A stretch of 64,000 nucleotides of DNA, taken from contig CM048750.1 of assembly GCA_026315105.1 (NCBI GenBank), positions 167,428,549 through 167,492,548 of the forward strand, written 5' to 3'. Of this stretch, positions 54,574 to 64,000 are shown one piece after another. The notes beneath the pieces are model-generated. The model saw only the letters and a list, made by a program, of their open reading frames with translations. It was not told where the DNA came from and did not search any database. The translations under genes and the position numbers were made by a program. Every line of letters begins with the position of its first letter. Positions within the stretch are counted from its first letter, which is position 1. The stretch comes from Locusta migratoria. Its lineage: Eukaryota; Arthropoda; Insecta; Orthoptera; Acrididae.

Positions 54574-55881
54574 CACAGAATAAGGAGTATACAGAAAGGA
54601 AACTCCCGCTGCAGTCTGTCGTCCAAAATTTAGTGCGCATGCGCGGAATCGGCCATCTTGAAAAGCAGTAAACGTGTGATTACTCCCTACTCTGTGGCGT
54701 GGTAATGAGCCGTCTTTGTTTGTTAATTGTGTATTTTAACAGCCTGAATCGCATAAAAGTAAACAAGTTTTTGGTACAGTGCAGTGCAATGGGAAGAAAG
54801 AACTGCATGTCAGTAGTTTGAGCTGTTCCGTTTGTATTATGAGCAGCAATAAAAGAAAAGGCGGCCGATGGTGTTCAGTACCTAATTGCCGTAATAATTC
54901 GAATACAAATAAGGATATAAGTTTCTTCACCTTCCCAAAAGATGCTGAGCAGTAAGTGAACGTCGCTATATGTGTAGTGAAAGTTAAATGTTATCAGTTT
55001 CGACTGAGAGCAATGTGTGCATAATTATTAAAAGTAGCCTTGCTTCTTCTCTTGACGATAACTCTCGCTGTTGCTGTTGCTGCAGCAGTTCAACGGCATC
55101 GAAATGTTGAAGTACATTTATATTTTATGAGTTTAACTTTGCAGGGAATAATATAAAATGAATGACAAAGAATAGTGCGTAAGTAGGCAGGTAAGATTTT
55201 ACTTACGGCATTGGAGGTGTAGTGTGCTAATGTTGGCAACGAATGCTCTTCGGATATTCAAACAAATAGATTAAGGGAAATATTTTTTTTCTTTGCTGTT
55301 CCTGCTTTGTGGTTGATAGATTCCTCTATATCCCCTTCTCTGATCAGTAAATTAATGATACTCCTAAAGCAAATACAACTTTTATATATGCCCAGACGTC
55401 ATTAGTTCTGTGTAATCACGTTATACTGCTAAGTCTGACTCAATATTTTGTGCAAATTTATTCGTGTCAAATAAAACCTGGCAGTTGTAAAGTCACTTTC
55501 TTGTTTATAACTAATTTCCCAAATATAACTCCGCGTTATTTGGGATTTTTCTAGAGATAAGCACCAAATAAAACGATCATCGATTCCACCGTACATTTTC
55601 GTAGTTGTATTAAAATTTAGGCCTATTTTTTTCGTTGGATTACAATTAGGTGCAACAAGAGGGCGCAAAACAGATGAGAGCATAATGAAAAGCCGTTTCT
55701 TTTCGTTAAAAGTCGGTGAGATTTGCTGCAGTTCGTAAAAACTCAATTTCCAGCCAAAGTACTAAGTGGCTATAGTTCCGCGTTTACTGCTTTTCAGTAT
55801 GGCGTCGAGCGCAACGCTTGGTAACATACAGATCAAAGGCGCCGCCCCCAGCTTTCCCTTCTGTATGCTCCCTATTCTGTG
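54574..55881 (+). mobile_element. P-like transposon with THAP exon, TIRs and 7-bp TSD
   Basis: 1308-bp insertion. TSD TCTAGAC at 54567-54573 and 55882-55888. TIRs begin CACAGAATAAGGAG on the left and CACAGAATAGGGAG on the complement at the right, matching over about 29 bp with three differences. A second inverted pair lies inside (GAAAAGCAGTAAACG at 54660-54674 and its complement at 55779-55793). A THAP-coding exon is at 54839. P elements give 7-8-bp TSDs and encode THAP transposases, so this is my best placement. No catalytic domain is recognised; probably non-autonomous. Confidence 0.7.
54839..54951 (+). CDS. THAP-domain first exon of P-like transposon
   Basis: ATG at 54839 opens a frame reading GGRWCSVPNCRNNSNTNKDI, then SFFTFPKD, which is the N-terminal third of a C2CH THAP finger: C-x4-C, the spacer, and the F-x-F-P-K-D segment. 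The frame meets a stop directly after position 54951, but GTAAGTG at 54952 is a strong splice donor, so this looks like a first exon in phase 2. The rest of the finger (Trp, C-x2-H, AVPxxF) is not found downstream within the element, so the gene is incomplete or the exon was lost. THAP fingers bind transposon-end DNA. Confidence 0.65.
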
Positions 55882-55921
55882 TCTAGACGGTGTTGGCTAT
55901 GCGCGCACAACCTACTCTGCC

Positions 55922-56760
55922 TGACGTCTACATCTACATCTACATGGGATACTCTGCAAATCACATTTAAGTGCCTGGCAGAGGGTTCATCGAACCACAA
56001 TTATACTATTTATCTCCCATTCCATTCTCGAATAGCGCGCGGGAAGAAAGAACACCTGAATCTCTCTGTTCGAGCTCTGATTTCTCTTATTTTATTCTGA
56101 TGATTATTTCTACCTATGTAAGTGGGAGTCAACAATATATTTTCGCATTCGGAGGAGAATGTTGGCGATTGGAGTTTCGCAAGTAACCCACGCCTCAGCG
56201 ATAAGCGCCGTTGTTCTAATGATTCCCATCCCAGATCCTGTATCATTTCCGTAACGCTGTCTCCCCTGTATCGTGACAATACAAAACGAGCTGCCCTTCT
56301 TTGGACTCTCTCGATGTCCTCCGTCATGCCCACCTGATAAGGATCCCACACTGGGCTGCAATACTCCAAAAATGGACGGACAAGCGCAGTGTATGCAGTT
56401 TCTTTAGTAGTTCTGTTGCATCTTTTAAGGATTCTGCCAATAAAACGCAGTCTCTGGTTCGCCTTTCCCACGATATTATCTACGTGTTCTTTCCAGTTTA
56501 AGTCTGAAGTAATAGTGATTCCTAGGTATTTTGTGGAGTTTACGGCCTTCACATTTGATTGATTTATGTTGTAAACAAAGTTTAACGGATTTCTTTTCGT
56601 ACTCATGTGGACGACTTCACACTTCTCATTATTTAGAGTCAATTGCCAATTTTTACACCATACTGATATCTTATTCAGATCGTTCTGCAGTTGGTTTTGA
56701 TCTTCAGATGATTTTACTAGACGGTAAATGACGGCGTCATCTGCAAACAACCTAAGAGAG
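55922..56760 (-). mobile_element. LINE-D 5'-truncated copy, relatively young
   Basis: Minus strand: C-terminal RT from motif C onward, then 3' UTR with ACTCTGCAAATCACATTTAA and a CTACATCTACATC tail on plus (GTAGAT repeats in sense). 5' truncated at about 56760. The coding part is uninterrupted, unlike almost every other LINE here. Reference for the LINE-D pieces at 12215 and 32625. Confidence 0.85.
56010..56750 (-). CDS. LINE-D reverse transcriptase, 246-codon open C-terminal part
   Basis: The frame starts at the catalytic box itself (FADDAVIYR), so the N-terminal half of the RT is missing by truncation. Following blocks: WCKNWQLTLNNEKCEVVHMS, TKYLGITITSDLNWKEHVDN, RLRFIGRILKRCNRTTKETA, EYCSPVWDPYQVGMTEDIER, VQRRAARFVLSRYRGDSVTE and FFPRAIREWNG. 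These are typical of CR1/jockey-related insect LINEs. It ends with a normal stop before the 3' UTR. The intact frame suggests recent insertion, but the protein cannot work without its N-terminus. Confidence 0.85.
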   Translation of the reverse strand: MFADDAVIYRLVKSSEDQNQLQNDLNKISVWCKNWQLTLNNEKCEVVHMSTKRNPLNFVYNINQSNVKAVNSTKYLGITITSDLNWKEHVDNIVGKANQRLRFIGRILKRCNRTTKETAYTALVRPFLEYCSPVWDPYQVGMTEDIERVQRRAARFVLSRYRGDSVTEMIQDLGWESLEQRRLSLRRGLLAKLQSPTFSSECENILLTPTYIGRNNHQNKIREIRARTERFRCSFFPRAIREWNGR

Positions 56761-56835
56761 CTACTTAGAGCCCTGCGGCCTTCTCTCTAGGTGGTGATGG
56801 AACAGCGAGCAAATTGAAGCGCATCTCGGCTGCCA

Positions 56836-56997
56836 AAATTCAAATTTTTGTAGACCTTATGGGACTTAACTACGGGGTCATCAGTCCCTATACGTACAAA
56901 CTACTTATGAACTAGCTACAAGGACGGCACAAATATCCATGCCCGAGGGGGGATTCGAGCCCCCGACCATAGTGGCCGTGCAGATCGTGACTGAAGC
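56836..56997 (-). mobile_element. SINE-1 copy, head truncated
   Basis: Tail and box B (GATTCGAGCCC) present. The 5' part with box A is missing: homology ends after GTGACTGAAGCG at 56998. Confidence 0.85.
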
Positions 56998-59220
56998 GTC
57001 GGCGGCCATTATGGTGGCAAACTTCCACGCGAACTTTAAATGTGTCTAAGACACTTTTGATTAAAGTGTGTAATCATTCGATTACGTCGCGAAAACTTTG
57101 ACTCCTTTAAATATATAACTACAAAACAGCTTTACACTCTTTGAATATACAACTACTGGTTTTGTGTAAATTTATTACACATACGGTGTAGAAATCGTCC
57201 AACAGCGTTTCTTCTTCCTAACTAAACCGAATCATATCATTTGGTTTTTTAACATTCTAAGTGCAGAAAATGAACGGAATTTATCGTCAGAGACGATTTT
57301 TGGCGCTTACTCAGTATATTTTACGATGGTGAAGCTTTTGTACAAACATTAATTTCGGAAGAGTTTCACAACACTTTACATCTTTGAGTGCCTGCTGTAT
57401 TCATCAATATTTAGTTATTTTATACCATTGAAAAATGAAACAGAGCTGCCTGAAACAGCTAATGTTAAAAGTCGACTTTGGAAAGGCAATATCCCATCAG
57501 ATACGTAACTGCAAAATAGCGTCTTACCTTGTGAATACAGCGACCAGCCACTGCCAAATTCTTTTAAGAACACAAAATATGTCATAACTTTTTCGTAACT
57601 AAGTGCATCTCAAATTAATATTAGGGTATCTAGCACGAATATTAGTATTTTAATCCTGCAAGTCATATACCTTACAGAATCGTGAACTGCTCAAAAATCA
57701 GGAACTATCGTCATAAGGATAAAAGGAAAGACAGTATTTTTTTTAAATTTCTTTCTTTATGCAGTTACAAACGCTGAGCAGCTCTTCATCATCGTGCTTG
57801 ATGTATACGGCAATAGTCAAACAGTACAGACGTGACCACCAATTGAATAAATATACCGCAGTAGCTATATAATACACGATTTATCTCCTAACAAAACTCT
57901 CTGACGCTTGTCACAATCATGGCGGCCAGCCAAAGATTCAAATAATCCCGCGACAGCAGCGCCTTAAGGAGTCTAGTTATTTTTAGGTCTTTGGGCGCTA
58001 TGAGACAGTGGGCTGTGCCCCAGCGATCGCGTTGTTCAAATGTTTTTAAGCCTAAGGCCCGATACCACACGGTAGGCGTCATTTCGAGTCCAGTCCTGTG
58101 ACGTCAATATATTCTACCGCGCTATCAAGTGATGTCGTTCACACGGTGGACAGCGTCACGTCAGCGTTAATTTGCTTGCCGGTCAGTTTGCTTAGAAAGA
58201 ATAGTTGGACGTTGACGGTTGAGGTCACGGGGCCGATTGGGTGTTACGGATTTGTATGGTTTGTGGGTGCTAACAATGGCTGCTTTTCATTGACAGATGT
58301 GTTCTCATTTAAAATATATTTCGTTACTGGGCTTTGGGTTATGCCTGTATTAGAAAACGAGCGACGAAATATTAATTGCGTTGTTCACCACCACGTGGTA
58401 CTCTATGACATGAGGAGATCAGGATGGCAGAATCATCATATTCCTGTACGTGGACGCTACACCACGTACTTGGTACCGGATGAATTATATATCTGTAAAC
58501 TCTTGTAGTCCATATGAACTCTTTCATCAACAAATGTTGACTGACTCGAAAAACTAAGACGGTGTACTAATTTTCATTTGGGACACTGTGGATACGGTAA
58601 TTCTCGAGGAAGGTTATTCATAATTTAGAAATATTTCACGCTAGCTGCACGAGCTACGATGAAGTGAAATCCTCTGTCGCTGTGAGAACGATGTCTTTGC
58701 AATCTCTCAGTGATGTGCATTAAGGCCAACTGACTATAACTGGCAGTCTATGGCCTCAACAAGTACATTAGCAAATGTCATCAGCGACTCTTACAAATCA
58801 TATCCTTTTTTTGCCCTGAAATTTTTTCGCAGTTATGAACCAGTGTTTTTCTTCGGGCTACGCTGCTCGTGAGTTTCTCCTCAACAGTAATGGGATGAAA
58901 CCGAAGAGCGACTGACATGTGTGTAATTTTCTGAATACTAAGCAAAACTGGAGCTTCAGAATAGTCCTTTTCGAATATCAAAGTTAAGACTGGGCAACTA
59001 GAGTACAGAGTGAATCCGTGTCACGATCGTTACTACTATGGCTGACACATTACGCTCGTTGTCCTCCCTTGTATTTAAAGAGTACCGCCGATTTCCTTCC
59101 CCATCCTTACCTAATAATTAGAGCGTGAACTCCGTCTCTAATGACCATGTTGTCGACGGGACGTTAAACTCTAAGCTTCCTCCCTTCCTCCACAATCATT
59201 GGTTACTGACACGTGAAATC
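56998..59220. other. Longest unassigned stretch
   Basis: No supported gene and little shared repeat. The longest frame (58098-58508 plus, 136 codons) has no familiar motif. 59140-59175 (TCGACGGGACGTTAAAC) resembles the tail of a tRNA-derived repeat seen in other animals, but with one copy here I cannot support it. Confidence 0.35.
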
Positions 59221-59233
59221 ATATGGTAACGTC

Positions 59234-59385
59234 GGGTGGGTGGGGGGGGGGGGGGTCGGATCCCCCCTCGGGCATGGATATTTGTGCCGTCCTTAGTGTT
59301 AGCTAGTTCATAAGTAGTTTGTAAGATTAGGGACTGATGGCACCGTAGTTAAGTCCCATAAGTTCTACAAACATTTGAACATTTG
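59234..59385 (+). mobile_element. SINE-1 copy, head replaced by G-rich run, 13-bp TSD
   Basis: Starts GGGTGGGTGG plus a 15-G run, then continues from just before the end of box B (TCGGATCCCCCCTCGGGCAT) through the tail. Perfect TSD ATATGGTAACGTC at 59221-59233 and 59386-59398, so the whole G-run belongs to the inserted unit or arose in it. Confidence 0.88.
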
Positions 59386-59444
59386 ATATGGTAACGTCAT
59401 CTTAGGGCGATTTGGGCATGGAATAACCATGAGACGAATTTGAA

Positions 59445-59644
59445 TCAAAAGTTCAAATGTTTGTAGAGCTTATGAGACTTAACTGTGGGGTCATCAGTCG
59501 CTAAACTTACAAACTACTTATGAACTAGCTTATACTAAACACGGCACAAACATCCATGCCCGAGGGGGATTCGAACCCCCGACGGGGAACGACCTCGCGC
59601 ATCGTAGCATAACGTCTCAATACCCTCGGTCGCTCCGCCGCGGC
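59445..59644 (-). mobile_element. SINE-1b variant with TSD
   Basis: Shares the variant head (GACCTCGCGCATCGTAGCAT) with 25380-25567. TSD ACGAATTTGAA / ACGAATATGAA at 59434-59444 and 59645-59655. Confidence 0.9.
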
Positions 59645-59655
59645 ACGAATATGAA

Positions 59656-60400
59656 GATCCCGAATGGAACGAAAGAAAATGCATTATGTTTCTTCTGCTT
59701 GGAAAAAAATATTCTGCATGACTAAACCGTAGACAACTGCCACTAAGACACTAGATTTTATGACTGATTTGTGTTTCCAACTTACTCCATACTTCTTTTT
59801 TTACGAAACTTTCAACTTACATTTAAAATTCTGGAAAGTAAGTCATCATGGTATCATGAAACATGAGAATTTAAAGGCTGGAGATTACCCACCACCTTTC
59901 GCGCGTCTTTCAAAATAGTGATGCTTGCTAATAGCTTTCTTAGCTACTCAGTTTCAACCATACGGACACTTAAAAAATTCCGATATGAACGAAAAAGCCT
60001 CTATAGAGTGGAACAACTTAATGATAGATCAAAATAAACATCAGCATGTGGTTGTCTTAAAGTTCCTATACATACAGGTTACAGCAGTATCGCTGAGTAA
60101 AATACGCACTGTCCATCACGACGTCACAGCCTATTTATTGCATGCAGGTATTTTAAGCTCGGTGCATGATATTGTACCTCTTCCCCTCCTATTAACACCA
60201 TTTAAATCATTTTTTTCTAGCCTTTGTCTATATATATAACGGCCAGATCACTTTATATATTACGAAATTCGTCATAATCAGATCTGTAATTAATATGAAA
60301 AGAACATACCACTGTTTATTTCCTTTATAAAAAATACTTTTAACTTTTCCCTAATTTTCTTGTATTTCTGTGTTAAAGCCCTTATCGACAGATATTAAAA
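59656..60400. other. Unassigned
   Basis: A 104-codon plus-strand frame (59925-60239) has no recognisable motif. No shared repeat seen. Confidence 0.35.
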
Positions 60401-60401
60401 C

Positions 60402-60715
60402 TAAGGTAAAGTAGTCAACAGTCCGAAGATTGGTTTGAACGAAGATAGGTTTGAACACCGCAATGCTTTACTGAGCACCACGGTGCTGGGCATGGTGCTG
60501 TTCCTCCGACCTTTGAACTGAGTTACCCACTCAGGAAACCTACAGTTTAACATAGATTTCGAATAACAGTGCTACTCGACATTTTTCATATCATCAACAT
60601 TGTCAGCGATGAAAGAAGTGAAAAGTGACAGATAAAAATCCTAGGACTTGGCGAGGATCGAACGCGCGACCTTTCGATTCAGTCTGGAATTCTACTACTG
60701 TGCTACCGAGAGACT
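60402..60715 (-). mobile_element. SINE-4 copy 1
   Basis: About 314 bp matching 62023-62342. The minus strand begins with a tRNA-like head (box B GCGTTCGATCC near 60665), then a body with GTGACAGATAAAAATC (plus) and a 3' end with the CAGTC-CGAA-GATTG hairpin at 60419-60432 (plus). No TSD seen. Confidence 0.75.
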
Positions 60716-60998
60716 GTCGTAGGCACAATCGAAAATATGAACTAATTGCTCAGGCATTTTGAACGACATGTCTGAAGCCTACGTTAATAGCAAAGTTGTA
60801 CAAAACGACTGAATATTTAGTTCAAATTTTCGATTGTGACTACGTCAGTCTTACTGATTGTAAATGCACTGATGATGTGTATTAACACAGTTGAAATTGA
60901 TATGCAAAGTTTAATGAACATCTAACGTACGACCAATGCTGATGTTTCTTTTGCTATCATCTTCGATATTGTGAAAAAAATTTCTTGTGGTGCAAACT

Positions 60999-61177
60999 AA
61001 TGTTTGTAATTCTATCGGACCAAACTGCGTGGTCATCAGTTCGTAGTTTACAAACTACGTAAACTAACCTAAGGGCAACACACATACCCATCCCCAAGGA
61101 GGACTCGAACCTCCACGGCGAGCAACCGCGCGCTCCGCAGCGAGACGCTTTAGACCGTCCGGCTACTCCACCGCGGC
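60999..61177 (-). mobile_element. SINE-2 copy with 12-bp TSD
   Basis: Complete. Perfect TSD GTGGTGCAAACT at 60987-60998 and 61178-61189. Confidence 0.93.
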
Positions 61178-61464
61178 GTGGTGCAAACTCTTCGCTTTCA
61201 TATTCTGAGAGGTGGCAGTATGAATCAAAAGAAGAAAACTGCATCCTCAGAGAGGCGTGAGCTCTTATTTATCTTCGCTTGTTTGCAGGACCGACAGCGC
61301 AGATTTTCCTGCCCCGTGCCAAGATTTCAATGCCGCCGCCGCTGACACCCCAACCCATCACTTTCCTTACACTTTCGGATATAGTCAATGTTTTTCAAAT
61401 ATCATTCATCCATGACGACATTTTTTCGCATATCACACTTCCTCCTACGACTATCATATTTAGT

Positions 61465-61648
61465 TCAAATGTTTCAAGTGTTTGTATAGTCTATGGGACT
61501 TAACTACGGGGTGATCAGTCCCTAAACTTACAAACTACTTATGAACTACTTACGAACTAGGACGGCACAAATATCCATGCCCGAGGGCCGTAGTGGCCGT
61601 GCAGACCGTGACTGGAGCGCCTTAGTCCCCTCGGCCACCGCGGCCGGC
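61465..61648 (-). mobile_element. SINE-1 copy lacking box B, with 12-bp TSD
   Basis: Head and tail near consensus, but about 17 bp covering the T-arm/box B are missing (CATGCCCGAGGG joins directly to CCGTAGTGG). TSD ATCATATTTAGT / ATCATACTTAGT at 61453-61464 and 61649-61660. Confidence 0.92.
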
Positions 61649-61660
61649 ATCATACTTAGT

Positions 61661-62010
61661 CGCACGACAAAGTTGGCTAAACAGTGCAATCGCAGAATGA
61701 AATTTCATTCCGGGAATTTGTTCGGCATTTGTCACATTTTGTACATGGTCTCGCAGGCACTTTCGCCGGCAGTATTCGTCGTCAATACTGTTGATAATCG
61801 TTGTCGTCGTGGCTTCACATTAGATAATCGGAAATCCTATTCAAGAATATAATAATCATAATCCCGATTCTACCAATTCTTGGATGTATTGCTCCACTTT
61901 CATTATCGACGTTAGGAATTTTAGGTGCACAAATTTCACTTTGTTCCGTCTTTGAGACCTTAATAGCTCTTTCCTTCTTCCAAGTTTAACTGCAAGCTAT
62001 TCTATAAGAT
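61661..62010. other. Unassigned
   Basis: No gene or repeat supported. Confidence 0.3.
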
Positions 62011-62022
62011 TTTTAACCAATA

Positions 62023-62342
62023 AAAAAAAGGTAAAGCAGTCAACAATCCGAAGATTGGTTTGAACACCACAGTGCTTTACTAGGCATGGTCCTGTTTGGA
62101 GGTGGTATGCCGTTGCCTTCCTCCGACTTTCGAACTGACTTACCCAGCCAGTTATAGGGGGACCTACAGTTTAACGTGGGCTCCGAACCACGGTGCTACT
62201 CGGTATTTTTCACATGAGCGATACTGCCAGAGGTGAAAGAAGTGGAAAGTGACAGATAAAAATCTTAGGACCTGGCGGGGATCGAACCCGCGACCTTTGG
62301 ATTTGTAGTCTGGCACTTTACCACTGTGCAACCGAGGCGCAC
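62023..62342 (-). mobile_element. SINE-4 copy 2 with 12-bp TSD
   Basis: 320 bp with perfect TSD TTTTAACCAATA at 62011-62022 and 62343-62354. The minus strand has a tRNA-like head with box A (GGTTGCACAGTGGTAAAGTG) and box B (GGGTTCGATCCCC), a central body, and a 3' end with CAATC-TTCG-GATTG (sense) about 20 nt from an AC-poor T-rich tail. The TSD proves retroposition of the whole unit. Confidence 0.88.
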
Positions 62343-62453
62343 TTTTAACCAATATAAACTATTAAACTTTTAATTAACATGTAGTAAGTGAGCCTACCTG
62401 TTTCAGTAAAGGAAGCGAGGGAGTTGAACGCACACCTGCAACAATGAAAAATA

Positions 62454-64000
62454 CACTGTTCAAAACAATTAGGGGATCAGGAGACATATCATACACAATA
62501 TAAATATGGTAATGTATTTTATTCAGATATTGTAAAAACGGGAATGAGCGTATGGCATTTTTGGCCGGGATATCCCATTCGGGGTTTCTCGGCCGCCGTA
62601 GTGCAAGACTTTCTATTTGGCGCCGCTTGGGTGACTTCCGTACCGATGATGATGATTAGGACAACACACAACATCCTGTCTAGTAGTCAGCGGCGCTGTT
62701 TACTGAGCTGCGAATTGTAATGTGTGTGTGATACAGTACGATACTTTGCGGTATAAGCTTCTTACTTCATGTTTAGATTGCGTTTACTTAAGAGCTAGGC
62801 ACCATGGGGCTACCATAATAAAAATCACCCTCGTTGATCTATAACATTGTGATCACCTCGGACGGTCAGTAGAGTTGGACATCTGCGTGGCATGGACAGT
62901 CTTGTGGTAATCAATCAGCTCTTGAGGGATATTTGGCCATTCTTCCATGAGTGCAATACGCAGTTCTGCAACCGTTGTTGGAGGTGCTGATCTGGTTTAA
63001 TGCGTCTGCCAAGTGCATCCCAGACATACTCAATCGCGTTTAAGTCCGATGAACGAGCTGTCCACTCTATCCGTTCAATTAAAAATGTTCAAATGTTTGT
63101 AAATCTATGGAATTGCGTGGTTTTTAGTCCGTAGCTTACAAACAACTTAAACTAAGGTAAAAGAACCTAAGGACAACACAAACACCCATGCCCGAGGTGC
63201 GACTCTAACCCCCGACGGCCAACGGCCGCGCGCACCGCAGCACGGTGCTCCAGTGCGCACGGCTAATCCGCCGCGGCATTCAATTCCCTCGACTTCAAGC
63301 ATGTTGTCCATCAGTGCGGCTCGGTGGGGACAAGCGTTATCGCCCACGAGAAGGAACCCATCTCAAATGGCACCAGCAAAAGACACGACGAACGGTCGAA
63401 GGATCTCGTCTCTATACCTCTGAGCAGTCAAAGCTCCATTCTGAACGACATAGAGGTTCGTAAGCCCTTTAATACTTACTCCTGCCCACACCATCCGTCC
63501 ACCACTAGGAAATGATGTTTCCTGAAAAGAAGCATGATTGTTCAGAGTTCTCTCCAGATGAGGAAAGAACGATTATCCAGCTGAACTCAAAATCGTCACT
63601 CGTCCGAGAAAAGAACCCGGCATCATTCGTTAAGACTCCAATCCTGACGTCCCTCCGCCCAGTTTCTGCAGGCTAAACGGTGTCGTAATTTTAAGGGACA
63701 CACACATTATAGCCCTCCTTGCGTAGAGCCCACATTCACGAAGGCTATTTAGGACTGTGTTGGTATTGCTGCCTGGAGGGTGCGTTGCAGCTGTGTTGCA
63801 TTCAGCCTCCTGTCTCGACGGGCTGTTAACCGAAGATAACTGTCATCTCTTGCTGATGTTACCCGTGGATCACTTTGGCCTTGCCTTTTTTGTTATTGTT
63901 GTCTGAAATGGCGTCCAAGTCCTGTAAATTACACTTTGGGACACTCCAATAGCTGCAGCCACCTCCCTCTGTGTCTGTCCTACTTCCAACCTTTCTATAG
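62454..64000 (-). mobile_element. Tc1-like transposon, runs off the right edge
   Basis: The left end CACTGTTCAAAACAATTAGG follows TA (62452-62453), a Tc1-type TIR. The minus strand reads, from the right edge, QREVAAAIGVSQSVIYRTW (helix-turn-helix), then GRMVWAGVSIKGLTNLYVV, GALTAQRYRDEILRPFVV and LLVGDNACPHRAALMDN, which holds the second catalytic Asp in the D-N-A-x-PH-x-A motif. After the SINE-2 it continues with the third-acid region, decayed. The first-Asp block is damaged near 63580. Stops and frameshifts throughout. N-terminus and right TIR lie outside the window. Confidence 0.75.
63081..63277 (-). mobile_element. SINE-2 copy with 8-bp TSD
   Basis: Complete copy; box B mutated (GACTCTAACCCCC on plus). 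TSD GTTCAATT / ATTCAATT at 63073-63080 and 63278-63285. Inserted in the Tc1-like element. Confidence 0.88.

Larger units (their letters stand above)
54386..55898. repeat. Palindromic foldback element, interrupted by a P-like transposon
   Basis: 54388-54470 (GCCAACACCGTCTAGATACA onward, through AAGGCCTCACAACA and TAGGCTGCCCTCGCAAGCT) is complementary to 54494-54573 plus 55882-55897 (the end TCTAGAC, then GGTGTTGGC). Arms are about 85 bp with a short loop. The right arm is split exactly by the 54574-55881 element. No coding capacity. Confidence 0.8.

Noticed and set aside
55429..55746. Second exon of the P-like transposon on the minus strand
   Set aside because: 105 codons open but on the opposite strand to the THAP exon, and no transposase motif recognised.
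58098..58508. A 136-codon gene
   Set aside because: No recognisable motif, no neighbouring exon signal and ordinary base composition; cannot be separated from chance.
62555..62670. A further SINE-like repeat with an ATG microsatellite end
   Set aside because: Looks like a repeat tail (GATGATGATGATT), but there is a single copy here with no TSD or promoter boxes, so it cannot be supported.
1..64000. CRISPR arrays, bacterial operons, ribosome binding sites, phage features
   Set aside because: Composition, splice-like signal, SINE, LINE and TIR content are eukaryotic; no regularly spaced short repeats were found.

Overview
The window looks like intergenic DNA from a large, repeat-rich arthropod genome, most likely an orthopteran-type insect. 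That attribution is inference from the repeat mixture: very dense tRNA-derived SINEs, RTE-, jockey- and CR1-like LINEs, many Tc1/mariner families, BEL and Gypsy-like fragments, Helitrons, and hAT, P, Harbinger and Tigger elements. I find no convincing host gene, no functional tRNA or rRNA gene, no operon and no CRISPR array. Nearly every long reading frame is a piece of transposase, gag or LINE reverse transcriptase, usually broken by stops or frameshifts.

Main families, with labels used only for this window. SINE-1 (about 200 bp, class-II tRNA-like head, about 21 copies) and SINE-2 (about 190 bp, related head and different tail, about 12 copies) are scattered on both strands, many with 10-14 bp target-site duplications (TSDs). 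SINE-4 (about 320 bp) has two copies. LINE-A is an RTE-like LINE with one complete 3.29-kb copy at 19994-23280 and six or more fragments. LINE-B to LINE-G are other non-LTR fragments.

Layout. 0.7-5.2 kb: LINE-A pieces, a Helitron end, a BEL-type gag relic and LINE-B. 5.7-7.9 kb: a hAT-like element containing a mariner and a SINE-1. 8.1-9.8 kb: a LINE-A copy split by three SINE-1. 10.7-16.6 kb: jockey 3' end, Tc1 MITE, foldback elements, a tRNA-like inverted-repeat element. 17.2-23.4 kb: an LTR retrotransposon with decayed gag and the full-length LINE-A in its 3' LTR. 23.7-30 kb: Harbinger relic and two Tc1-like relics. 31.5-43.3 kb: SINEs, LINE-A, LINE-E, a P-element-like transposase relic, a Tigger-like element, another Tc1, LINE-F. 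44.6-49.3 kb: SINE-2, a LINE-A copy with an inverted 5' part interrupted by a long-TIR element, LINE-G. 49.6-56.8 kb: tRNA-like repeats, a THAP relic, a complete-looking non-autonomous Helitron, a palindromic element interrupted by a THAP-exon-bearing P-like transposon, and a LINE-D copy with an open 246-codon frame. 56.8-64 kb: mostly unassigned DNA with SINEs and a Tc1-like element running off the right edge.

The points I rate highest are: a UNCG-loop hairpin shared by the 3' ends of LINE-A and SINE-4, which suggests that the SINE borrows the LINE machinery; the P-like element at 54574-55881, whose TSD, TIRs and pre-insertion palindrome can all be read directly; and the 46923-48235 element, whose long inverted arms each carry a tRNA-like sequence.
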